Below are positions 27,662-37,202 of a stretch of 64,000 nt of DNA, in pieces. The notes beneath the pieces are model-generated. The model saw nothing but the letters and a program-made list of their open reading frames with translations. It searched no databases and was not told the origin of the DNA. Each line of letters begins with the position of its first letter. Positions within the stretch are counted from its first letter, which is position 1. Origin of the DNA: Mediterraneibacter faecis JCM 15917 (lineage in GTDB: Bacteria; Bacillota; Clostridia; Lachnospirales; Lachnospiraceae); NCBI GenBank assembly GCA_001312505.1, contig BBDW01000015.1, positions 1 through 64,000 of the forward strand, read 5' to 3'. A program made the translations under genes and the position numbers.

Positions 27662-29721
27662 ATGGGAACTGCTTATATCAATGAACGTTGCAGGAAGATA
27701 CTTACATTGCTGCTTATGGCAGAAGATTATATATCTCTGCAACAGTTGGCAGAAGAAACAGGGGTATCTAAAAGAAGTGTCTATTATGATCTTTGTAAGG
27801 TAAATGAATGGTTGACAGAACAGGGGATCTCCGAATTAGAAGTGGTTCGTGGTAAAGGAATCCTGATTTCAGAGAAAGATAAGAACATGATCAATGAGGT
27901 GATCGATCATAAAGAAGTAGAAGAAAGCTACGTGTTTTCACCGTCAGAGAGAGTGAAAATTATTTATTGTTATATTTTAATTACGCATCTAAGTGAAGCG
28001 GTTTATATTGATAAGATTGCAGAGTATTGTCAGGTGAGCCGTAACACGATTTTTAATGATATGCGTGCGGTGGTGGCCCAGCTTCAGGAATACAATTTAA
28101 CTTTGGTATATGAGAAGAAAAAAGGATATAAGATTTCCGGAGATGTTGTGAGAATCAGAGCATTATTTTTTATGTATTTTAATTCACTGTATCCTTTATT
28201 CGAGGCCGGAGTTTTGGATTTTCTCTATCAAGAGCCAATTCGTGAACATTATGAAAAACTACAGGCAATTGCAGAAGAATTAAACACAAAATATGTGAAA
28301 GGGGGGGTTCTCTTTGCCTTGGCGTCTCTGGTTCCACTGATGTATAAAGGAGCGAGAAGACCGTATTTTCCAAATTTAAATATGGATAAACTCCTTCCTA
28401 CACCAGAATATCAGATTGTTCAGAGATATTTTCCTGATCTTGATGAAAAAGAACATATTTATCTGTGTCTGCATCTTCTTGGTTCCAGAGTGGCGGAATC
28501 TGTGATTGATGAGATGTTTGATAACCATGCAGATCAGTCAGTTTATGAAATTTCAAAAGCACTTGTGTCAGAGTTTGAAAAGAAAGCATGTATTGAATTT
28601 GAAGATAAAGAAGAATTGGAAAGAGCCTTATTTTTACATATTAATTCATCGATGTATCGTTATCAGTATGGTATTCAGATTGGGAATCCACTCAGTGATG
28701 ATATTATGAGAGAATATCCGAATTTATTTGATATAACAAAGATTGCATCAAAGTATTTGGAACAAATGATCGGACTTCCAATTCCAGACAGTGAGATTGC
28801 ATATCTTGCACTTCATTTTGGCTCGCATATGAAAATTGCAGAACGTCCAGAGGATCATTTGCGGATTCTGATCGTCTGCGTGAATGGAGTGTCTACTGGA
28901 AATATGCTTAAAAGAGAGATTCAGAAACTTTTGCCGTATGCGGAGATTCTTGATGTGGTTGCGGCAGTTGATCTGCTCAATGTCCATGAGCAGTGCGATC
29001 TGATTATTTCAACTGTAAAATTGAAGTCTATCGTTCCGGTAATTATTGTACGTCCGATTCTGACAGATTATGACAGAAAAGCAATTTTAAATCATCGTCT
29101 GATTGAGAGGCAAAAGAAAACAACAGATGTTACAGAACTTTTTGAAGTGGTTCGAAAATATGTTGATGAAGAAGACTATGAAAGCTTGAAAAAAGATTTA
29201 GCTAAATATATGCAGGGAGAATCTGTAAAGCGGCAGATTTCAGATGGGAATAAAAAGACAGGACTTGTAGAGTTTCTTGCAAAAGATCGCATTCGTATAG
29301 AAAGAGAAACCTATTCCTGCAGGAAGCCATTCGAAAATCAGGAGAAATGCTCTTAGAAGCAGGGAGTATTGAACGATGTTATCTAGATAATATCATTTCT
29401 CAAATCCAGTATTACGGTCCGTACATGTTTATCACAAAAGGAATTGTACTGGCACATGGAAAACCGGAGGATGGAGCAAACTGTCTGGATGTATCAATGA
29501 CAGTTTTTGAGAAACCAGTACATTTCACAGAGTTTTATGATGCACAGATCATCATTATGCTGGCGGTAGAAGACCAGGAAAAACATTTGAAAATCCTTCG
29601 AGATATTATGAATCTGTTCGAAGAACACAATGGTTTGCACGAAATAATGCAGAAATGTGCAAAGGATGAGATTCTTGTATATATTAACCAGATATTACGA
29701 GAAGAAAACACAACGGAATAG
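27662..29721 (+). CDS. PRD-containing PTS-type transcriptional regulator of the ula cluster (frame disrupted near 29319)
   Basis: Restored length is about 686 residues. Order: two N-terminal helix-turn-helix domains (CRKILTLLLMAEDYISLQQLAEETGVSKRSVYYDLCKV and EYCQVSRNTIFNDMRAVV), two PTS regulation domains with histidines in ITHLSEAVY and LCLHLLGSRV / LALHFGSHM, a IIB-like domain (LIVCVNGVSTGNML), and a IIA-like domain (AGSIERCYLDNIISQIQYYGPYMFITKGIVLAHGKPEDGA). This BglG/MtlR-type layout marks activators switched by PTS phosphorylation. It precedes the ascorbate operon on the same strand, so it probably controls it. As written, TTCCTGCAGG near 29315-29324 lacks a G (expected TCCTGGCAGG). G7 at 28301-28307 may add a glycine. 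ATG 27662 has the better-spaced GAAGGG. Confidence 0.88.
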
Positions 29722-29741
29722 AATATTGTAAGTAGTAAAAA

Positions 29742-29794
29742 GGAAGACAATTCACGATAAGAGAAAAAATTTACCGTGGACGGTCTTCTTTTTT
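29742..29794 (+). terminator. Terminator after the PRD regulator
   Basis: GGAAGAC (29742-29748) plus CACG (29753-29756) pair with CGTG (29775-29778) and GTCTTC (29783-29788), followed by six T. It separates the regulator from the ula structural genes. Confidence 0.7.
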
Positions 29795-29947
29795 GCATAT
29801 AATTTTTTGCACAATAACATAACATTTCTTGTACTTTTCTTTGCAAAACCTGGATGCTATGATGAAATCACAAAAACAAAGCCGGCTGAAAAATAGAAAA
29901 TAAGATATAAATAGTGTGAAACAAGAATTATGAAGGAGAACAAAGTA

Positions 29948-31054
29948 ATGAGTAAAATTGAAAAAATCACAAGAGAAAATTGGATCATGAGTACATTTCC
30001 TGAGTGGGGAACATGGCTTGTAGAGGATATTGAAAATGAGAAGGTAGCACCTGGTAATGTGGCAATGTGGTGGCTTGGATGTACAGGAATCTGGATGAAA
30101 ACACCAGAGGACACAAATATCACGATTGATCTCTGGTGTGGAAATGGTAAAAGAACTCACGGCGACGGTAAGATGAAAGTCGGACATCAGATGGCGAATA
30201 TGTGTGGTGGTCGCGCAATGCAGCCAAACTTAAGAAATGTTCCGTTTGTGATCGACCCATTTGCATTCAAGAAAGTAGATGCAGTGCTTGCAACACATTA
30301 TCATCAGGATCATATGTCCGCAGAGTGGGCAGCACACGTGATCCAGAGTGGTATGACAACAGTAGATGAGAATGGGAAAGAAATTCCGGTTCCATTTATC
30401 GGTCCTAAGAAATCAGTTGAGCTCTGGCAGAAATGGGGGGGTGTTCCGGCAGACAGATGTATTACTGTAAAGCCGGGAGATGCGATTAAGATCAAAGATC
30501 TTGAAATTATTGCACTTGATTCCTTTGATCGTACCTGTATCGTGACAACAGATAAGACAGATGAGACAAGAGAAGAACTAACAGGAGTTTGCCCAACAGA
30601 TATGGATGATAAGGCAGTTAATTATCTGATCAAAACACCAGGTGGAAATATTTATCATAGTGGAGACTCTCACTTTTCAATTTATTTTGCAAAACATGGA
30701 AAAGATTACGACGTAGATGTAGCATTTGGCTCTTTTGGAGAAAATCCGATTGGTATGCAGGACAAGATGACTTCTATTGATGTATTGAGAATGGCTGAGA
30801 ACCTGCAGTGCAAGGTTGTTGTTCCAATCCACTGGGATGTATGGACAAATTTCCAGGCTGACTGCGATGAGATTAAAGTTCTTTATGATTTCAAGAAAGA
30901 TAGAAATGAATACAAATTCCATCCATTCTTCTGGCAGGTGGGCGGAAAATATACATATCCGGCAGATAAGGATAAGATTTATTATCACCACAGAAGAGGA
31001 TTCGAGGATTGCTTTGAAGCACCACAGAATATCCCATATCGTTCCTGTCTGTAA
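29948..31054 (+). CDS. ulaG: L-ascorbate-6-phosphate lactonase
   Basis: UlaG opens the lactone ring of L-ascorbate 6-phosphate, the first cytoplasmic step after PTS uptake. The 368-residue protein is a metallo-beta-lactamase-fold enzyme: [14 protein letters not shown] carries the HxxxDH metal ligands, with [40 protein letters not shown] and [13 protein letters not shown] further on. The 3' end includes [10 protein letters not shown], a typical UlaG tail. AAGGAGAAC lies upstream of the ATG at 29948. G7 at 30435-30441 yields KWGG-VPAD where KWGVPAD is expected. It heads the operon ulaG-C-A-B-E-unknown-F. Confidence 0.95.
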   Translation: MSKIEKITRENWIMSTFPEWGTWLVEDIENEKVAPGNVAMWWLGCTGIWMKTPEDTNITIDLWCGNGKRTHGDGKMKVGHQMANMCGGRAMQPNLRNVPFVIDPFAFKKVDAVLATHYHQDHMSAEWAAHVIQSGMTTVDENGKEIPVPFIGPKKSVELWQKWGGVPADRCITVKPGDAIKIKDLEIIALDSFDRTCIVTTDKTDETREELTGVCPTDMDDKAVNYLIKTPGGNIYHSGDSHFSIYFAKHGKDYDVDVAFGSFGENPIGMQDKMTSIDVLRMAENLQCKVVVPIHWDVWTNFQADCDEIKVLYDFKKDRNEYKFHPFFWQVGGKYTYPADKDKIYYHHRRGFEDCFEAPQNIPYRSCL

Positions 31055-31122
31055 AAGCTTTTCATTGCATGAAAATGTATCAGGCAAGAGCAGCGCTTTA
31101 AGTGAGAATATGGAGGAAGTAA

Positions 31123-31586
31123 ATGATGTTAAAAGAATTTGTTGAGAAAAAGCATTATAAATTTGCAGACTCAGCGGCGGATTGGAAAGAGGCAATCCGC
31201 ATGAGCTGCGAACCGTTGGAATCAGATGGAACAGTAGAAGATAACTACAAAGAAGATATTATCAAGTGTGTTGAAAAATATGGTCCATATATTGTGATTG
31301 CTCCGAATATCGCAATGCCGCATTCTCAGGAAGGAGCAGAGGGGGGGTTAATAAGACAGCAGTTTCTTTTATGAAACTGGAGACTCCGGTAAGTTTTGAA
31401 CCTGGAGATTCGGAACTGGATGCACAGTTATTCTTTACGCTGGCATCCTGCAATCCAGAACAACATTTGGATAATATGTCAAGATTGTCTGAAATGCTGA
31501 TGAATGAAGATCTTGTAGAAGAACTTGCACAGGCAAAGACACCGGAAGATCTGTTGAAATTAGAAGAAAAATATATCACAGAATAA
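31123..31586 (+). CDS. ulaC: Ascorbate PTS IIA component (frame disrupted at 31341)
   Basis: Restored, this is a 153-residue cytoplasmic phosphocarrier of the mannitol/fructose IIA type. The phosphorylated histidine is in IVIAPNIAMPHSQEGAEG. The remainder, NKTAVSFMKLETPVSFEPGDSELDAQLFFTLASCNPEQHLDNMSRLSEMLM, is typical of the ascorbate IIA family. As written, G7 at 31341-31347 shifts the frame; G5 restores GAEGVNKTAVSF. GGAGGAAG precedes the ATG. The gene lies between ulaG and the IIC gene and would pass phosphate to IIB. Confidence 0.9.
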
Positions 31587-31650
31587 GCAAGAGTCGCTGC
31601 TATTCAGATGATGAAGGTGGCAGCGGGGGGGAGTTGAGGAGGAAATACAT

Positions 31651-33135
31651 ATGGAACTTTTAATGAGAGCCTGGTCTTATTTTGCGACCAATATATTAGA
31701 GCAGCCGGCATTTATGATAGGTCTGATCGTTGCCCTTGGATATATCCTTTTGAAAAAGCCATGGTACGATGTGCTTGCAGGTGTGATCAAAGCAATTGTA
31801 GGATATTTAATTCTGACAGTTGGCTCTAGCGGACTGGTAAGTAATTTCCGTCCGGTACTGGTTGGATTGAAAGATCGTTTTAATATGGATGCAATGGTTA
31901 TTGATCCATATTTTGGACAAAATGCAGTAACCGCAGGAGTTGAAGAAGTATTTGGAAAAGGCTTTGGAGAAGCAATGGTTCTTCTTCTTATTGCTTTTAT
32001 CGTAAATATCATTTTAGTAAGATTTAGTAAAGTAACAAAAATGCGTGCGCTGTTCACAACAGGACACGTGCAGGTGCAGCAGGCAGCAACTGCTTATTGG
32101 CTGATCATGTTTGCATGTCCGTTCCTTTTAACAAAGAATGTAGCAATGATAGTAGTTATGGCAGTTGTTCTTGGACTTTACTGGGCTGTAGGTGCCAACC
32201 TTACGATTAAGCCATGTCAGGAGTTATCTGATGGTGCAGGCTTCTGTCTTGCACACCAGCAGATGTTTGGAATTGCACTCAATACATGGATTGCAGAGAA
32301 ATTCTTCGGAAAAAAGAAAAACGGTAAAGAAGTAAAGAAAATTGATGATGTAGAGCTGCCGGGATTCATGTCTATCTTTAATGACAATATGGTATGTACA
32401 TCAATCTTGATGCTGATTTTCTTTGGTGCGATTCTTGTGATCCTCGGGAGAGATTATCTGACAGAACAAGGATTTATGACAGAAGGACAGAGCATGGTAT
32501 TTTATGTGATCCAGACTTGCCTGTATTTTTCAGTTTATCTTGCAATCCTTCAGCTTGGTGTACGCACTTTCGTAACAGAGCTGACACAGTCCTTCCAGGG
32601 TATTGCAGACAAGCTTCTTCCGGGATCAATTCCAGGTGTTGACTGTGCAGTAGCATTTGGATTTGGTTCTGCAAATGCAGTACCGATTGGGTTCCTTGCA
32701 GGGTTTGTAGGGCAGATTCTTGCAATTGCAGTATTGATTGTATTAAAGAGTCCGGTACTTGTGATCTGTGGATTCGTTCCGGTATTTTTTGATAACGCAA
32801 CAATCGGTATTTTCGCAAATGAAAAAGGCGGAGTTAAAGCAGCCTTGATCCTGCCATTTATCTCAGGTCTTTGTCAGGTGTTTGGTTCTGCAATCATCGC
32901 AGGATGGGTAGGAATGGCAGCGTATGGCGGATATATCGGAATGTGGGATTGGGCAGTTGTGTGGCCGGTTATGACCGCAGTAATGAAGTTCTTAAGTTAT
33001 GCAGGTATCGTGATTGTTGCAGTTGTACTGATCGCAATCCCTCAGATCCAGTATCGATTGGATAAGGAAGGATATTTCAAGATTACAGAAGATTATGAAG
33101 CATATAAAGAGATGAAAGCAGCAAAAAATAATTAA
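31651..33135 (+). CDS. ulaA: Ascorbate PTS permease IIC component
   Basis: This 494-residue polytopic membrane protein carries L-ascorbate across the membrane while it is phosphorylated. About ten to eleven hydrophobic segments are visible. Family landmarks include FGQNAVTAGVEEVFGKGFGEAMVLLLIAFIVNIILVRF, HVQVQQAATAYWLIMF, CHQELSDG-like CQELSDGAGFCLAHQQMFGIAL, and PGSIPGVDCAVAFGFGSANAVPIGFLAGF. Its length fits UlaA/SgaT. The Shine-Dalgarno region is preceded by a G7 run (31625-31631). It is followed after a short gap by the IIB gene. Confidence 0.95.
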   Translation: MELLMRAWSYFATNILEQPAFMIGLIVALGYILLKKPWYDVLAGVIKAIVGYLILTVGSSGLVSNFRPVLVGLKDRFNMDAMVIDPYFGQNAVTAGVEEVFGKGFGEAMVLLLIAFIVNIILVRFSKVTKMRALFTTGHVQVQQAATAYWLIMFACPFLLTKNVAMIVVMAVVLGLYWAVGANLTIKPCQELSDGAGFCLAHQQMFGIALNTWIAEKFFGKKKNGKEVKKIDDVELPGFMSIFNDNMVCTSILMLIFFGAILVILGRDYLTEQGFMTEGQSMVFYVIQTCLYFSVYLAILQLGVRTFVTELTQSFQGIADKLLPGSIPGVDCAVAFGFGSANAVPIGFLAGFVGQILAIAVLIVLKSPVLVICGFVPVFFDNATIGIFANEKGGVKAALILPFISGLCQVFGSAIIAGWVGMAAYGGYIGMWDWAVVWPVMTAVMKFLSYAGIVIVAVVLIAIPQIQYRLDKEGYFKITEDYEAYKEMKAAKNN

Positions 33136-33162
33136 TTGATAAGAAATAAGGAGATAGAAATT

Positions 33163-33468
33163 ATGAGTACAAAAAATCTTAAATTTATGGTATGTTGTGC
33201 AAACGGAGCAGGCTCCAGTATGATGATGAAAATGACACTTCAGAAAGTATTAAAAAAAGTAAATATTACTCCGGGAAGATTGCACCATTGTGCATTATCT
33301 GAAGGAAAAAGTGCTGCAACGCAATTTGATGTAGTTCTTTGTGCACAGAATTTTGCAAATATGTTTAAAGATGCTGAGAAAAAAGGCGTAAAAGTAATTC
33401 CATTGAGAAATATTATGTCTGCACAGGAAATTGAAGAGAAACTGAAAGAATATGGAGTGATCGAATAA
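33163..33468 (+). CDS. ulaB: Ascorbate PTS IIB component
   Basis: This 101-residue cytoplasmic protein has the lactose/cellobiose-like IIB loop FMVCCANGAGSSMMMKMTLQKVLKK, in which the first or second cysteine is phosphorylated by IIA. It is separate from IIC, as in the ula system. ATG 33163 follows AAGGAGATAGAAATT with good spacing; the longer frame from 33136 lacks a ribosome site. Confidence 0.92.
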   Translation: MSTKNLKFMVCCANGAGSSMMMKMTLQKVLKKVNITPGRLHHCALSEGKSAATQFDVVLCAQNFANMFKDAEKKGVKVIPLRNIMSAQEIEEKLKEYGVIE

Positions 33469-33484
33469 GATCCGGAGGCAGGTT

Positions 33485-34362
33485 ATGGAAAGAGAATATA
33501 CATTAGGTTTGTATGAAAAATCCATGCCGTCAGACTTGAGCTGGGAGCAGAAGATGCTCTCAGCGAAAGCAGCAGGATTTGATTATATTGAAATCAGTAT
33601 TGATGAGACAGATACAAAGCTTGCAAGACTTGATATGTCAAAGGAAGAACGTTTAGAACTGGTTCGATTAATGATGATGACCGGGGGGTACCGATTCGTT
33701 CCATGTGTTTGAGTGGACACAGGAAATATCCATTTGGAAGCAATGATCCGGAAATTGAAAAACGTGGAATGGAAATTATGGAAAAAGCAATCCGGCTTGC
33801 AGAAGATCTTGGAATTCGCATTATTCAGCTTGCAGGATATGATGTCTATTATGAAGATTCTTCTTTTGAGACAAAAAAGCGTTTTCTTAAGAATTTAAAG
33901 AAAGCAACACATATGGCAGAAAAAGCCGGCGTTGTTCTCGGATTCGAGACAATGGAAACAGAGTTCATGAACACAGTGGAAAAGGCAATGAAATATACCA
34001 CACTGGTAGATTCACCTTATCTTAATGTCTATCCCGATATCGGAAATATTACCAATGCAGCAATAGAATATAAGAATGATGTGCTTGAAGATATGATGAT
34101 TGGTAAAGGTCATCTTTGTGCAATGCACCTAAAAGAGACAGTGCCTGGTAAATTTCGTGAGATTCCATTTGGAACCGGACATGTGAATTTTAAAGAGGCA
34201 ATTGCTCTTGCATGGCAGCTTGGAATACGAAAATATGTGACAGAATTCTGGTATGTAGGAAATGAGAACTGGAAAGAAGATCTTGTATTTGCACATGATA
34301 TGTTTGAAAAAATGCTCGATGAACAGATGACAAGAAAGGATGAGAAAAATGTGGAAAGTTGA
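33485..34362 (+). CDS. ulaE: L-ribulose/L-xylulose-5-phosphate 3-epimerase (frame disrupted at 33683)
   Basis: UlaE converts L-xylulose 5-phosphate to L-ribulose 5-phosphate in ascorbate breakdown. Restored length is about 291 residues. It is a TIM-barrel AP-endonuclease-2-like epimerase: LGLYEKSMPSDLSWEQKMLSAKAAGFDYIEISIDE, PIRSMCLSGHRKYPFGS, VLGFETMETEFMN, YPDIGNITN, and MHLKETVPGKFREIPFGTGHVNF. As written, G6 at 33683-33688 (expected G4) breaks the frame in MMMTG. It overlaps the next gene by 14 bases. UlaD (3-keto-L-gulonate-6-phosphate decarboxylase), needed between UlaG and UlaE, was not found in the window. Confidence 0.93.
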
Positions 34363-35401
34363 GAAAAAAGTAATATCAAATCTGACCAAATGCTATTCCA
34401 TCGCTCCACTGGAATACCAGGGAAAGAAACATTTTATGGTAGCAGCAGAGAAAATAGACCGTTGTATTTTATTTGATCAGGATGGAAATGAAGAAGATAC
34501 AATCTGGAGTGAACCAGGTGGAGTTATGAGCATGGTGCAAGTTCCGGGAAGAAATGGACAGTTTCTTGCAACTCATAAATTCTATTCTCCAAATGATTCA
34601 AAAGAAGCAAAGATTGTAATCGTGACTCCAATTGAAAAAGGAAACTGGGAAGTACGTACATTAGTTAATCTTCCACATGTACATCGCTTTGATATCGTTG
34701 AGAGAAATGGAGTTTATTACTTAATTGCATGCGCATTAAAGTCAGGACATGAGTATAAAGATGACTGGTCTATGCCGGGCAAGGTTTATGCAGCAGTATT
34801 GCCAGAGGATCTTTCTTCTTATAATGAAGATAATCAATTAGAATTAAAAGTGATTAAAGAAGATATGCTTAAGAATCACGGTTACTATCGTGTGAGAGAA
34901 AATGACATGGATACGAGCGTAATCTCAGCTGATTGCGGAGTGTTTCAGTTTATTCCACCAGAAGAGAAAGATGGGGAATGGGAGATTCGTACACTTCTTG
35001 AGACAGCAGCGAGCGATGCGGTATTAATTGATCTGGATGAGGACGGAGAGAAAGAGCTTGCAGTATTATCTCCATTTCATGGAAATCAAATTTCTATTTA
35101 CAAGAAGAATGACGGAGCATTCGAGAAAGTTTATGAGTATGAAAAACCGGCAGAATTCACACACGCAATTTATGGAGGTAATCTGTGTGGACAACCAGTA
35201 GTTGTGATTGGACACAGAAAAGCAGAAAGAGATCTGATTGTATTTGCATATAATAAGGAGACAAAGCAGTATGAGTCGGAAGTGATCGATCATGACTGCG
35301 GTCCGGCAAATGTGGCTCATTATGTGAAAAACGGAAAAGATATTATTATCTCTGCAAATCGTGAGACAGATGAGGTAGCGATGTATACGATTTCAAAATA
35401 G
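34349..35401 (+). CDS. Uncharacterised beta-propeller-like protein of the ula operon
   Basis: I do not recognise a functional family. The 350-residue protein has no signal peptide or membrane segment and is rich in beta strands. Short repeated units such as [49 protein letters not shown] and [22 protein letters not shown] resemble FG-GAP/VCBS-like blades (DxDxDG loops), so a propeller fold is likely. It lies between ulaE and ulaF, overlaps ulaE and is 16 bases before ulaF, so it must be cotranscribed. A cytoplasmic sugar-acid enzyme (lactonase, epimerase or isomerase) or a binding protein are options. ATG 34349 follows GAAAGGA with 8 bases. Confidence 0.75.
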   Translation: MWKVEKKVISNLTKCYSIAPLEYQGKKHFMVAAEKIDRCILFDQDGNEEDTIWSEPGGVMSMVQVPGRNGQFLATHKFYSPNDSKEAKIVIVTPIEKGNWEVRTLVNLPHVHRFDIVERNGVYYLIACALKSGHEYKDDWSMPGKVYAAVLPEDLSSYNEDNQLELKVIKEDMLKNHGYYRVRENDMDTSVISADCGVFQFIPPEEKDGEWEIRTLLETAASDAVLIDLDEDGEKELAVLSPFHGNQISIYKKNDGAFEKVYEYEKPAEFTHAIYGGNLCGQPVVVIGHRKAERDLIVFAYNKETKQYESEVIDHDCGPANVAHYVKNGKDIIISANRETDEVAMYTISK

Positions 35402-35417
35402 AAAGAGGAAAGTTATC

Positions 35418-36112
35418 ATGTTAGAACAATTAAAAAAAGAAGTTTATGAAGCAAATATGCTTCTCCCACAATATCATCTTATAACATTCACATGGGGAAA
35501 TGTAAGTGGAATCGATAGAGAATCTGGGTTGTTTGTAATTAAGCCAAGTGGTGTGGAATATGATCAATTGACACCGGAGGATATGGTAGTTGTTGATCTG
35601 ATGGGAAATAAAGTAGAAGGAAAATACAATCCGTCTTCAGACACAGCAACACATGTAGTGTTGTATAATCGTTTTCCGGAAATTGGTGGAGTCGTTCATA
35701 CTCATTCATCATGGGCAACAAGCTGGGCGCAAGCCGGAAGAGATATTCCTTGTTACGGAACAACACATGCTGATTATTTCTATGGTGCGATTCCATGTGT
35801 GAGAAATCTTACAAAAGAAGAAATCGAGGAAGCATATGAGAAAAACACAGGAGTGCTGATAGCAGATGATTTTGAAGAGAAGAACAAAGATTACATTGCT
35901 GTTCCGGGTGTTCTTTGCAAAAATCATGGTGTGTTTACCTGGGGGGGAAAGATGCACATGAAGCTGTACATAATGCGGTTGTTGTAGAAGAAGTGGCAAA
36001 AATGGCTGCCAGATGTGAGATGATTAATCCAACAAACCAGCCAGCACCACAAGAACTGCAGGACAAACACTATTTTAGAAAGCATGGAGCAAACGCATAT
36101 TACGGGCAGTAA
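35418..36112 (+). CDS. ulaF: L-ribulose-5-phosphate 4-epimerase (frame disrupted at 35941)
   Basis: UlaF/AraD converts L-ribulose 5-phosphate to D-xylulose 5-phosphate, feeding the pentose phosphate route. Restored length is about 230 residues. It is a class II aldolase-like zinc enzyme: [48 protein letters not shown], zinc ligands in [28 protein letters not shown], and [10 protein letters not shown]. As written, G7 at 35941-35947 (expected G5) breaks the frame before [31 protein letters not shown] precedes the ATG. It is the last gene of the ula operon. Confidence 0.94.
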
Positions 36113-36205
36113 GTAAATTGGGTTATGGCAATATTAAATTCCGAAGACAACCGAATTTGTGCAAAATCAACCAAAAACAGTCACGAATTTTGTTGATTAG
36201 TTTGA

Positions 36206-36234
36206 TTGACTGTGAACGAGTTTGAACGTATAAT
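36206..36234 (+). promoter_or_regulatory. fruK-fruA promoter with repeated TTGATT elements
   Basis: TTGACT (36206-36211) and TATAAT (36229-36234) have a 17-base spacer. Upstream, AATCAAC (36166-36172) and GTTGATT (36192-36198) are inverted, and TTGATT recurs at 36202-36207. Such repeats are typical targets for DeoR-family fructose repressors, one of which is encoded at 39262. Confidence 0.65.
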
Positions 36235-36280
36235 ACAAGCATAAAGAAAAACAATGAGTCAGAGAGAAGGAGAATGTAAA

Positions 36281-37201
36281 ATGATTTACACAGTAACATT
36301 TAATCCGTCATTGGATTACATTGTCTCTGTTGAGGACTTTAAGCTTGGACTTACAAATCGAACGAGTTCGGAGCTGATCCTTCCTGGTGGAAAGGGCATC
36401 AATGTTTCTACAGTGCTTGGTAATCTTGGCATCGAGAATACTGCACTTGGATTTTTAGCCGGATTTACCGGAAAAGAGATTGAAAGAAGACTCAAAGAGA
36501 TGGGGGGGGTTGCATCCGATTTTATTGAGATCAATGAAGGTGTTTCTCGAATCAACCTGAAGTTAAAATCAATCGACGGAACAGAGATTAACGGAAGTGG
36601 ACCGGTGATTTCTCTGGAAGATGTAGAGAAGCTGATGGAGAAGCTTGACAAACTTGGAGAAGGTGATGTCTTATTCCTGGCAGGAAGTATTCCATCATCT
36701 ATGCCGGATGATATGTACCAGAAGATTATGGCGAAGCTCGACGGTAAAGGCGTCATGATCGTTGTAGACGCAACGAGAGATCTTCTGTTGAACGTTCTTG
36801 CATATCATCCATTTTTAATCAAACCGAACAACCACGAACTTGGAGAGATTTTTGATGTGGAGCTTCTGACAAGAGAATCTGTTGTACCATATGCAAAGAA
36901 ACTGCAGGAAAAAGGAGCAAGAAATGTTCTTGTATCCATGGCAGGAGAAGGTGCGGTTCTTGTAGCAGAAGATGGAAGTGTTTATGACACTCCGGCGCCG
37001 AAAGGAGAATTAAAAAACGGTGTTGGAGCAGGAGACTCTATGGTAGCCGGATTTATGGCAGGCTGGATGGAGAAACATGAATACAGACACGCATTCCACA
37101 TGGGAGTTGCATCAGGAAGTGCAAGTGCATTTTCAGAGAATCTGGCAACAAAAGAGGAGATTGCCGGAGTATATCAACAGGTTGTAAAGGAGGAGCGGTA
37201 G
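36281..37201 (+). CDS. fruK: 1-phosphofructokinase
   Basis: FruK phosphorylates the fructose 1-phosphate made by the PTS to fructose 1,6-bisphosphate. The 306-residue PfkB-family protein starts MIYTVTFNPSLDYIVSVEDFKLGLTNRTSSELILPGGKGINVS, with GFLAGFTGKEI and the C-terminal catalytic GVGAGDSMVAGFMAGW. AGAAGGAG is well placed before the ATG at 36281; the in-frame ATG at 36254 is not preferred. G8 at 36502-36509 encodes EMGG-VASD where one glycine is expected. fruA follows after one base. The pair is the usual fructose operon core. Confidence 0.94.
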   Translation: MIYTVTFNPSLDYIVSVEDFKLGLTNRTSSELILPGGKGINVSTVLGNLGIENTALGFLAGFTGKEIERRLKEMGGVASDFIEINEGVSRINLKLKSIDGTEINGSGPVISLEDVEKLMEKLDKLGEGDVLFLAGSIPSSMPDDMYQKIMAKLDGKGVMIVVDATRDLLLNVLAYHPFLIKPNNHELGEIFDVELLTRESVVPYAKKLQEKGARNVLVSMAGEGAVLVAEDGSVYDTPAPKGELKNGVGAGDSMVAGFMAGWMEKHEYRHAFHMGVASGSASAFSENLATKEEIAGVYQQVVKEER

Positions 37202-37202
37202 G

